Source: DASUAO01 sp046484625 (GTDB lineage Bacteria > Actinomycetota > Acidimicrobiia > IMCC26256 > PALSA-555). From it: DNA of 12,517 nucleotides. Of this stretch, positions 1 to 5,817 are shown piece by piece. Position 1 is the first letter of the stretch, and every line of letters starts with the position of its first letter. Location of the stretch: assembly GCA_046484625.1 (NCBI GenBank), contig JAWOIO010000138.1, positions 1 to 12,517 of the forward strand, given 5' to 3'. A program made the position numbers and the translations under genes. The notes below the pieces were generated by a model. It saw only the letters and a program-made list of their open reading frames with translations. It made no database searches and was not told the DNA's origin.

Positions 1-25
1 GTGCGGATTCGGTGCACATCGAGGC

Positions 26-997
26 TCAGAGCCGGATCACGCCCTCCGTATCGATCGCCACCGCCACGGGCGACCCGAGCGCAGGTGCGGTCGTCGCGCG
101 CTCCTCGACGTCGAGCTCCCACGGCGAAGGACCGCCGTCGTCGACGCGGATGCGCAGGCGCCAGTGGTCCCGGCGCGACGTTCGTGTCACCACGACGCCG
201 GTCCGGGCGCCGCTCGGGAGCGGGTCCGTGGGCACGATCCGGGCGGCATCGGGCCGGATCGCCGCGAGCCCCCCACCGAGGGCGTCGGTCACGGTCCAGC
301 CGAGGAACTCCGCCACGAAGCGGGTCGCCGGCCGCCGCCACAGCTCGCCGGGCGTCCCGACCTGGACCAGGCGCCCGTGATCGAGCACGGCGATCCGGTC
401 GGCCAGGGCGAACGCCTCGTCCTGGTCGTGCGTGACGACGAGCGCGCTGATCCCGATCCCGGCGAAGAGGGCTGCGAGCTCGCCTGCGAGGTGCTCGCGC
501 AACGCGCGGTCGAGGGAACCGAGCGGCTCGTCGAGCATGAGGAGGTGCGGTTCGGGTGCGAGGGCCCGCGCGAGGGCGACGCGCTGCTGCTCACCACCCG
601 AGAGCTCGTGGACGCGGCGGTGCTCCGCTCCCTCGAGCCCGACGGCGTGCAGGACGGCAGTCGCCCGGGTTGCGGTGTCGCGCGCCGAGTCGCCGCGCAT
701 GCGCAGCCCGAAGCCCACGTTGCCGAGCACGTCGAGGTGGGGGAACAGCGCGTGGTGCTGGAACATGAGGCCGAAGCCGCGAAGGTGTGGGGCGACCCCC
801 GCGAGGTCGCGGCCGTCGTGGAGGATCCTCCCGCCGTCGGGAGTGACGAGCCCGGCGATGGCGCGCAAGAGGGTCGACTTGCCGCTGCCGCTCGGCCCGA
901 GCACCGCGACGACCTCGCCGTCGTCGACCGTGAGGTCGACGCCCGCGAGCACCGGCTCTGCATCGAACCGGACAGTGAGGTCGTCGATCACCAGCAC
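26..997 (-). CDS. thiQ: Thiamine ABC transporter ATP-binding protein (ThiQ-like)
   Basis: This 323-residue ATPase hydrolyses ATP on the cytoplasmic side to drive the neighbouring permease. Visible motifs are Walker A GPSGSGKST (residues 34-42), Q-loop Q80, signature LSGGEQQR (132-139), Walker B LLMLDE (152-157), D-loop SLD (161-163) and switch His190 in VVTHDQDE. The first 230 residues cover the ABC domain. About 90 further residues look like a TOBE-type regulatory domain, which the short E. coli ThiQ (about 232 aa) lacks, so the subunit resembles the CysA/PotA/FbpC architecture. The start is GTG at 997 with GAGG four bases upstream, 6 bp after the thiP stop. It is the last operon gene seen; only 25 bases of the window lie beyond its stop. 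The ABC ATPase call is certain. The thiamine assignment comes from the operon (riboswitch, thiN, thiB), since the ATPase alone could serve iron, sulfate or polyamine uptake. Confidence 0.9.
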   Translation of the reverse strand: MLVIDDLTVRFDAEPVLAGVDLTVDDGEVVAVLGPSGSGKSTLLRAIAGLVTPDGGRILHDGRDLAGVAPHLRGFGLMFQHHALFPHLDVLGNVGFGLRMRGDSARDTATRATAVLHAVGLEGAEHRRVHELSGGEQQRVALARALAPEPHLLMLDEPLGSLDRALREHLAGELAALFAGIGISALVVTHDQDEAFALADRIAVLDHGRLVQVGTPGELWRRPATRFVAEFLGWTVTDALGGGLAAIRPDAARIVPTDPLPSGARTGVVVTRTSRRDHWRLRIRVDDGGPSPWELDVEERATTAPALGSPVAVAIDTEGVIRL

Positions 998-1003
998 ATG
1001 GCC

Positions 1004-2590
1004 TCAGAACGTCCCGACCGCGCCCACTCGGGCGCGGTCGACGAGCAGCACCGCGAGCGCGGTGAGGGCGGCGAGGATCGTCGCGGCGGCCATCGCGGCC
1101 CCGAAGCTCTGCGCGCCCGGCTGCCCGAGGAGGCGGAAGATCACGATCGGGAGGGTGGGGCGATCCGGTCGGGCGAGGAACGCCGTCGCCCCGAACTCGC
1201 CGAGCGAGATCGCGAACGCGAACCCCGCGCCGAGCATCAGCGCCCGCGCCGCGATCGGGAGGTCGATCTCCCGCCAGACGCGCCGCGGCGGCGCGCCGAG
1301 GACCGCCGCGGCCTCGCGGAGGCGGGGATCCACGGACCGGAGCACAGGGGTCGCGACCCGCACGACGAACGGGATCGCGATCAGTGCGTGCGCGATCGGC
1401 ACGATGACCCAGGAGGCGCGCAGGTCGAGCGGCGCCTCGTCGAACGTGACGAGGAACCCGAACCCGACGGTGACGGCAGAGACGCCGAGCGGGAGTGCGA
1501 GCGTCGCGTCGAGGAGGTGCCCTCGTGTCGAGCGGGCGATCACGAAGGACGCCATCCCCCCGACGGTGAGCGCGAGGGCGGTCGCGACGCTCGCGAAGAG
1601 CAAGGAGTTCACGATCGCGTCGGTCGGCGGGACGAACGAGATGCTGTCGGCGCGCAGCGAGCCGAGGGACCGGTAGAAGTCGAGTCCGGGCCCCGCGGGG
1701 GTGTCGAACGAACGGACCACGAGGACCGCGACCGGGACGCCGAGCAGCCCGCCCATCGTCGCGAGGTTGGCCCCGAGGAAGACCCGATCGCCGACGCTGC
1801 GGACGCGCCGGGTGGTCGCCGCCCCCGCGCGCAGCGCGAGTGCGATGCCGGTGCGCCCGGTCAGGCGGGCGATCACGACGAGCAGCACGACGATCACGAC
1901 GAGCTGGGTGATCGACAGCGCGGCGGCGGTCCCGAGGTCGAGGAGCTGCGCGGTCTGACGGTAGATCTCGGTCTCGATCGTCGCCCGGGTCGGTGGCCCG
2001 AGCACGAGGATCACCCCGAAGGACGTGAACGTGAAGAGGAACGTGATCGCAGTGGCGGCCAGGATCGCGGGTCGCAGCGCGGGAAGGGTGACCGTGGCGA
2101 AGGCTCGCGCGCGCGACGCTCCGAGCACGCGTGCGGCGTCCTCCTGGTACGGATCGAGGTTCGCCCAGAGCGCGCCCACCGTCCGTACGACGACCGCGTA
2201 GTTGAAGAAGACGTGGGCGAGGAGGATCGCGCGGACGGAGGGCTCGACCCCGAGGCCGAGGAAGGCCGAACCGACGACGACCGTGGGGAGCACGAAGGGC
2301 ACCGTCACGAGGGCCCGGACGAGGGCCCGTCCCGGGAACTCGAGTCGGAACAGGGCGTATGCACCGGGGATGCCGAGTGCGAGCGTGAGCGCGGTGCTGA
2401 GCGCGGCCTGCCACAGCGTGAACCACGCGACGGAGCGGAGGGATCCGTCGGTCCACACCGCTGCGAGCGGGTCGAGGTCGAGCGATCCGTCGGGCCACAG
2501 GCCCCGTCCCAGGATGGTGACCACGGGGTACACGAAGAACACCCCGACGAACGCGAGCGGCACGATCGCCGCGGCGCGCCGCCAGGTCAT
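1004..2590 (-). CDS. thiP: Thiamine ABC transporter permease, fused two-domain ThiP type
   Basis: This 528-residue integral membrane protein forms the thiamine channel. It contains two tandem binding-protein-dependent permease domains, as in ThiP/FbpB (E. coli ThiP is about 536 aa). Each half carries an EAA coupling loop for the ATPase: residues about 150-171 (EDAARVLGASRA then TLP) and about 426-447 (EAAAVLGAPPRR then DLP). Hydrophobic spans are plentiful, for example residues 8-28, 60-82, 97-113, 180-198, 222-242, 277-293, 328-350, 364-382 and 394-412. I place the start at ATG 2590 because it overlaps the thiB stop as ATGA. A start 11 codons upstream (2623) is open in frame but would overlap thiB by 37 bases and adds only a charged stretch with no family support. 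It is translationally coupled to thiB, and thiQ follows after 6 bp. Confidence 0.9.
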   Translation of the reverse strand: MTWRRAAAIVPLAFVGVFFVYPVVTILGRGLWPDGSLDLDPLAAVWTDGSLRSVAWFTLWQAALSTALTLALGIPGAYALFRLEFPGRALVRALVTVPFVLPTVVVGSAFLGLGVEPSVRAILLAHVFFNYAVVVRTVGALWANLDPYQEDAARVLGASRARAFATVTLPALRPAILAATAITFLFTFTSFGVILVLGPPTRATIETEIYRQTAQLLDLGTAAALSITQLVVIVVLLVVIARLTGRTGIALALRAGAATTRRVRSVGDRVFLGANLATMGGLLGVPVAVLVVRSFDTPAGPGLDFYRSLGSLRADSISFVPPTDAIVNSLLFASVATALALTVGGMASFVIARSTRGHLLDATLALPLGVSAVTVGFGFLVTFDEAPLDLRASWVIVPIAHALIAIPFVVRVATPVLRSVDPRLREAAAVLGAPPRRVWREIDLPIAARALMLGAGFAFAISLGEFGATAFLARPDRPTLPIVIFRLLGQPGAQSFGAAMAAATILAALTALAVLLVDRARVGAVGTF

Positions 2591-3660
2591 CGCAGCACCA
2601 CGTCGGTCCATTCGTCGATCCACCGCTCACGGTTGCGCTCGATCCGTCGGGGCGCGACCGCCTCCGGCGCGGGGGGGATCTCGGCGAAGTCGCGGAACAC
2701 GTCGGGGAGCCGCGCGTCGGCGCGCGCGGGGAACACGAACATCTGGAGCGGGATGTCCTCCTGGACCCGGCGACTCAACATGAAGTCCACGAAGCGTCGT
2801 GCCGCGCCGGGGTGCTCGGTGTCGCGCAGCACACCCACGTACTCCACCTGTCGGAAGCAGCCGTCGAGGATGGTCCCGACGGGAGCCTGCTCGGGCACCG
2901 CACCGGAGGGATCGGGCTCGGAGTAGAACACCGCGGCGGCCGGGCTGGACGCGTACGACACCACGAGCGGCCGATCGCCGCCGCCTCCCCCGGCCGAGAA
3001 CGACCCGTTGTAGGCCGCCTCCCAGCCGTTCACGACCTCGACGTCGTTGTCGCGGAGTCGTTGCCAGTACTCCGGCCAACCGTCGCCGTTCCGGGCGATG
3101 GTCGACAGCAGGAACGCGAGCCCCGGTGACGAGGTCGCCGGGTTCTCGACGACGAGCAGCCCCCGGTACGCCGGGTCGGTGAGGTCGTCGATGCTCTTCG
3201 GGACCGCGAGGTCGCGTTCGGCGAACCACTCGTTGTCGACGTTCACGCACACGTCGCCGCGGTCGACCGGCGTGGCCTTGCCCCGGGTTCCCGCGGCGAG
3301 GCCCGGCTCGAGCGCGTCGAGCGCGGCCGGTCGGTAGGTCTCGAAGATCCCGGCGTCGAGCGCGCGGGAGAGGAACGTCGTGTCGACGCCGAAGAGGACG
3401 TCGCCGAGCGGGTGGTCCTTCGTCAGGATCGCCGAGTTCACCGCCTCGCCGGCGTCGCCCGACCGGAGGATCCGCACCTCGATCCCCGAGGTCCGTTCGA
3501 AGGACCGAAGGACGCGCTTCGAGAGCGCGAACGAGTCATGGGTGACCACGGTGATCGTGGTGGGTTCGTCGGCGCGCGCGGTCGGACCGAGTGCGAACCC
3601 GAGACCCACGGCGAGGGCCAGTGCGAGGACCGGGACGAAGATGGGGACGGCGCGGCGCAT
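2587..3660 (-). CDS. thiB: Thiamine ABC transporter substrate-binding protein (ThiB/TbpA-like)
   Basis: This 357-residue extracytoplasmic protein binds thiamine, or possibly thiamine phosphates, and delivers it to ThiP. Residues 1-30 form a Sec-type signal (MRR, then a long Ala/Leu core, then ARA|DE). The mature start ITVVTHDSFALS matches the ThiB opening pattern (T-Y/H-DSF). LGDVLFGVDTTFLSRA (about 85-100) and the later NGWEAAYNG...SYASSPAA block match the regions that supply aromatic ligands for thiamine in ThiB. The C-terminal FVFPARADARLPDVF and NRERWIDEW are also ThiB-like. Start ATG 3660 lies one base after the thiN stop, with GGGAG about 5 bases upstream inside the thiN end. Oddity: there is no lipobox cysteine, although binding proteins of monoderm bacteria are usually lipoproteins. 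An iron- or generic solute-binding relative is possible, but the TPP riboswitch argues for thiamine. Confidence 0.9.
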   Translation of the reverse strand: MRRAVPIFVPVLALALAVGLGFALGPTARADEPTTITVVTHDSFALSKRVLRSFERTSGIEVRILRSGDAGEAVNSAILTKDHPLGDVLFGVDTTFLSRALDAGIFETYRPAALDALEPGLAAGTRGKATPVDRGDVCVNVDNEWFAERDLAVPKSIDDLTDPAYRGLLVVENPATSSPGLAFLLSTIARNGDGWPEYWQRLRDNDVEVVNGWEAAYNGSFSAGGGGGDRPLVVSYASSPAAAVFYSEPDPSGAVPEQAPVGTILDGCFRQVEYVGVLRDTEHPGAARRFVDFMLSRRVQEDIPLQMFVFPARADARLPDVFRDFAEIPPAPEAVAPRRIERNRERWIDEWTDVVLR

Positions 3661-3661
3661 G

Positions 3662-4354
3662 TCAGCTCCCGGTCCGGGGGTCGGGTGCGGGCGCGCCGTG
3701 GGCGAGCGCGTCGGGCTGGATCGCGAGCACGCATCCGTGCGCCACGGTGACCGTCGCCTCGTCGCCGAGCATCTCGTTGCTCACACCGCGCGTGGAGCCG
3801 GGGTGCAGCGTCTCGCCGTCGAGCGGGAACCGCAGGCCGGTCGTCCGCACGCCTTCGGCAGGTCCGCCGACCGCCAGCAGGGTGGTGAGGTCGCCGGCGT
3901 TCCCCGTGAGCCGGACGTGGCTCCGCACGACCTGGAGGTGGGCGATGTCGAAGTACGCGTCGACGACCAACCCCGCGTACCGGTCGGAAGCGACCAGCGC
4001 GCAGTTGGCGATGAAGTGGTCCACCCGCCCGCCGTGACCGCCGACGACCGTGACCGCGTCGATCCCGAGCGTCATCGCGGTGTCGAGCGCGAGCTCGAGG
4101 TCGGTGGCGTCCTTGTCGCGTGGGTGGCGCAGGATCGTGGCGCCGGCTGCCTCGGTGTGGTCCAGGGTGCTCGGGTCGATGGAGTCGAAGTCGCCGACCG
4201 CGATGTCGACGGAGCGTCCGAGGCCCCGGGCGACGTCGACCCCCGAGTCCGCGCCGATCACGACGGCGTCGCGGGGGAGGACCGTGCTGACCGCGGACGG
4301 GGGCGCGTCGCCACCCGCAAAGATCACCGCTCGTCGCAACGCGTGGTCGGCCAT
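3662..4354 (-). CDS. thiN: Thiamine pyrophosphokinase
   Basis: This 230-residue cytoplasmic enzyme transfers pyrophosphate from ATP to thiamine, giving TPP and AMP. All the family signatures are present in order: GADSG (34-38), GDFDS (54-58, metal/ATP site), DKDATD (80-85), GGRVDH (108-113), and the C-terminal thiamine-binding block STRGVSNE (187-194). Length is close to the usual 210-230 aa. The start is ATG 4354, with GGGAG seven bases upstream; that Shine-Dalgarno is itself the 3' strand of the riboswitch P1 stem. It is the first gene of the operon and thiB begins 1 bp after its stop. Pairing a kinase with an uptake system points to salvage of preformed thiamine; no thiamine biosynthesis gene is visible here. 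The C-terminal 15 residues (Ala/Pro-rich) are a lineage-specific tail. Confidence 0.95.
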   Translation of the reverse strand: MADHALRRAVIFAGGDAPPSAVSTVLPRDAVVIGADSGVDVARGLGRSVDIAVGDFDSIDPSTLDHTEAAGATILRHPRDKDATDLELALDTAMTLGIDAVTVVGGHGGRVDHFIANCALVASDRYAGLVVDAYFDIAHLQVVRSHVRLTGNAGDLTTLLAVGGPAEGVRTTGLRFPLDGETLHPGSTRGVSNEMLGDEATVTVAHGCVLAIQPDALAHGAPAPDPRTGS

Positions 4355-4360
4355 GGCCGT

Positions 4361-4460
4361 GCTCCCTTCGCCGGCATTACCCGGAGCAGGTTCGAGGGGT
4401 CGGTGACGCTGCCATGCCGTGGTGTGGCGTGGTCACCCTCTCAGCCCGGCTGTCCCGAGC
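4361..4460 (-). promoter_or_regulatory. TPP riboswitch (THI box)
   Basis: Read on the minus strand, this is a near-consensus thiamine pyrophosphate aptamer. CTGAGA lies at 4444-4439, GAACCTGCTCCGGG from 4393, and TAATGCCGGCGAAGGGA ends at about 4363. P1 closes as GCTC (4460-4457) with GAGC (4364-4361). P3 closes as GGTGAC (4437-4432) with GTCACC (4407-4402), and an inner GCCA/TGGC pairing suggests a P3a arm. The aptamer ends only 6 bases before the thiN ATG, so there is no room for an expression platform with a terminator. Ligand binding should stabilise P1 and bury the GGGAG Shine-Dalgarno, repressing translation when TPP is plentiful. Confidence 0.95.
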
Positions 4461-4493
4461 TCCCCGTCGGCGCGTGAGGTGCGCCTGCCTGTC

Positions 4494-4499
4494 ATGGTA
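4494..4499 (-). promoter_or_regulatory. Candidate -10 box of the thi operon
   Basis: On the minus strand TACCAT (4499 to 4494) fits the actinobacterial TANNNT -10 consensus. It would start RNA near 4487, about 27 bases before riboswitch P1, which is a sensible leader length. No good -35 is visible about 17 bases upstream (GATGAT is the nearest candidate). The box also sits 5 bases before the plus-strand small-ORF GTG at 4505, so divergent transcription would start in the same few bases. It is a match by eye only. Confidence 0.35.
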
Positions 4500-4504
4500 C
4501 CCGG

Positions 4505-4582
4505 GTGGCCGACGAGATCATCCTGCGTGCCCTCGGCTTCGAGCGCGAGATCAAGGTCGTGCATTCCTGGAACTGCACCTAG
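4505..4582 (+). CDS. Unrecognised 25-residue small protein ending WNCT
   Basis: A 25-codon ORF runs from GTG 4505 to TAG 4580-4582 and reads MADEIILRALGFER, then EIKVVHSWNCT. G/C by codon position is about 60, 36 and 92 percent (23 of 25 third positions are G or C), the pattern of real genes in this genome. An in-frame TGA at 4475 closes the frame upstream, and no other ATG, GTG or TTG lies between it and 4505. No Shine-Dalgarno is present, so translation would be leaderless. The peptide is mixed-charge, carries a Trp at 22 and a penultimate Cys at 24, and has no signal sequence or membrane span. Its stop lies 10 bases before the GTG of the dehydrogenase. I do not recognise a family. It could be a standalone small protein, a leader peptide (7 of 25 residues are Ile, Leu or Val) or a modified-peptide precursor. 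Confidence 0.55.
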   Translation: MADEIILRALGFEREIKVVHSWNCT

Positions 4583-4585
4583 CGT
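4580..4585 (+). promoter_or_regulatory. Candidate -10 box for a leaderless dehydrogenase transcript
   Basis: TAGCGT fits TANNNT and lies 7 bases before the GTG at 4593, which would itself be the transcription start. No Shine-Dalgarno lies in front of that GTG. The first three bases of the box are also the stop codon of the small ORF. No convincing -35 is seen (weak GTCGTG at 4556-4561). Confidence 0.45.
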
Positions 4586-4592
4586 CGGCACC

Positions 4593-5717
4593 GTGATCCC
4601 GGTCACCGAATGGATGATGGGCGCCGGCCACGAGCAGGTCGTGTTCGTCGCCGACGCGCCGACTGGTCTGCGCGCCGTCATCGCCGTGCACTCCACGGCG
4701 CTCGGGCCGGCGCTCGGCGGGGTCAGGTTCTGGCACTACGAGCGCGAGGACGACGCGGTCCGCGACGTGCTGCGCCTCTCGGAGGCCATGACGTGGAAGG
4801 CCGCCGCCGCGGGTCTCGACCAGGGCGGCGGCAAGGTGGTCGTGCTCGTCGACGACCCCGATGCGACTCGGGAGCCGGCGATGCTGCACGCGCTGGGCCG
4901 GGCGATCGACGAGCTGGGCGGGCGGTACCTGGCCGCCGAGGACGTCGGCGCCACCCAGCGCGACATGGACCTGATCGCGGAGGTCACGCCGTGGGTCACC
5001 GGCGTGGACCCCGCCGATGGGGGCTCCGGCGATCCGTCGCCGGTGACGGCGTTCGGGGTCGTCGCCGCGATGCGTGCCGTGCTCGCCCGCCTCGACGGGG
5101 ACGATCGGCTCGCAGGGCGACGGGTCGCGGTGCAGGGCACGGGTCACGTGGGCAGCCGGCTGGTCGCGCTGCTCGCGGGGGCGGGGGCATCGGTCGTCGT
5201 CGCCGACACCAACGAGGCGCGCGCGGGCGAGGTCGCCGCGGCCCACGGCGCCGACGTCGTGGGCGCCGACGCGATCCTCGAGCAGCCGTGCGACGTGCTC
5301 TCGCCGTGCGCGCTCGGGGGCGTGATCGACGACGTGACCGTGGAGCGACTCCGGTGCCGGGCGGTCTGCGGCGCCGCGAACAACCAGCTCGCACGCGAGG
5401 GCATCGACGATCGGCTCCACGAACGGGGGATCCTGTACGCCCCCGACTTCGTGGCCAACGCGGGCGGCATCATCAACATCGCCGAGGAGTTCGTCGGGTA
5501 CGACCACGACCGGGCGCTCGCCCGGACCGAGAAGATCCGGGAGTCGATGGCACGCGTCTTCGCGCTGGCGACCGAGCAGGGCGTGGCGCCGGGTCGCGCA
5601 GCCCTGGCGCTGGCCCGCGCTCGCGTGGAGGCCGAGGGACGCGGCCGCTGGCGCCCCGGTGACCCCACCGCCTGGAGCAACGGCGACCCCCTCACGTCAC
5701 TCCGCCCACCCCGTTGA
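4593..5717 (+). CDS. Leucine/valine (Glu/Leu/Phe/Val family) dehydrogenase
   Basis: This 374-residue cytoplasmic enzyme is predicted to interconvert branched-chain L-amino acids and their 2-oxo acids, using NAD and releasing ammonia. It aligns along its length with Bacillus leucine dehydrogenase (about 364 aa) as I recall it: LGPALGGVRFW (38-47), then MTWKAAAAGLDQGGGK carrying the two catalytic lysines K69 and K81, SGDPSPVTAFG (145-155), Rossmann motif GTGHVG (182-187) with the acidic D205 after the second strand, CGAANNQL (259-266), and APDFVANAGGIINIAEE (283-299). I chose GTG 4593 because it places EQVVF at the same distance from the N-terminus as EQLVF in the Bacillus enzyme. The open frame upstream to 4419 runs antisense through the riboswitch and is not credible. 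Substrate preference (Leu, Val or Phe) cannot be read from sequence alone. Confidence 0.93.
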   Translation: MIPVTEWMMGAGHEQVVFVADAPTGLRAVIAVHSTALGPALGGVRFWHYEREDDAVRDVLRLSEAMTWKAAAAGLDQGGGKVVVLVDDPDATREPAMLHALGRAIDELGGRYLAAEDVGATQRDMDLIAEVTPWVTGVDPADGGSGDPSPVTAFGVVAAMRAVLARLDGDDRLAGRRVAVQGTGHVGSRLVALLAGAGASVVVADTNEARAGEVAAAHGADVVGADAILEQPCDVLSPCALGGVIDDVTVERLRCRAVCGAANNQLAREGIDDRLHERGILYAPDFVANAGGIINIAEEFVGYDHDRALARTEKIRESMARVFALATEQGVAPGRAALALARARVEAEGRGRWRPGDPTAWSNGDPLTSLRPPR

Positions 5718-5729
5718 CGTGATGCGTCG

Positions 5730-5753
5730 CCCACCTGCATCGTGCAGGGTGGG
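5730..5753 (+). terminator. Hairpin after the dehydrogenase gene, possible terminator
   Basis: Left arm CCCACCTGCA (5730-5739), loop TCG, right arm TGCAGGGTGGG (5743-5753): a 10-bp stem with one bulged G, starting 13 bases after the stop at 5717. No T-tract follows, which is common for high-GC actinobacterial terminators but leaves the role uncertain. Confidence 0.5.
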
Positions 5754-5805
5754 TGTCGCGGGTCCGAGCGCTCGGGCGCGCCGCGGGGTCGACGCCATCG
5801 GGACG

Positions 5806-5811
5806 TAGGGT
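5806..5811 (+). promoter_or_regulatory. Candidate -10 box for a leaderless RNase D transcript
   Basis: TAGGGT fits TANNNT and lies 6 bases before the GTG start at 5818. No Shine-Dalgarno precedes that GTG. Spacing matches the 4580-4593 arrangement. No clear -35 is visible. Confidence 0.45.
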
Positions 5812-5817
5812 TGCTCG

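Noticed and set aside
591..2630. A 679-codon minus-strand frame overlapping thiP and thiQ
   Set aside because: Arg/Pro/Ala-rich out-of-frame product with no recognisable motif; the ThiP and ThiQ frames explain the region.
164..2926. A 920-codon open frame on the plus strand opposite the thi operon
   Set aside because: It is rich in Glu, Arg, Asp, Gly and His with no domain, no hydrophobic cores and no start signal. It is the antisense shadow expected in very GC-rich DNA; the minus-strand genes have full family motifs.
4419..4592. N-terminal extension of the dehydrogenase upstream of GTG 4593
   Set aside because: It would be read through the riboswitch in antisense and through the small ORF in another frame. 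The Bacillus leucine dehydrogenase N-terminus aligns with the 4593 start.
4583..4592. Transcription attenuator between the small ORF and the dehydrogenase
   Set aside because: Only 10 bases separate the stop from the GTG, with no hairpin or T-tract; a classical leader-peptide attenuator cannot fit.
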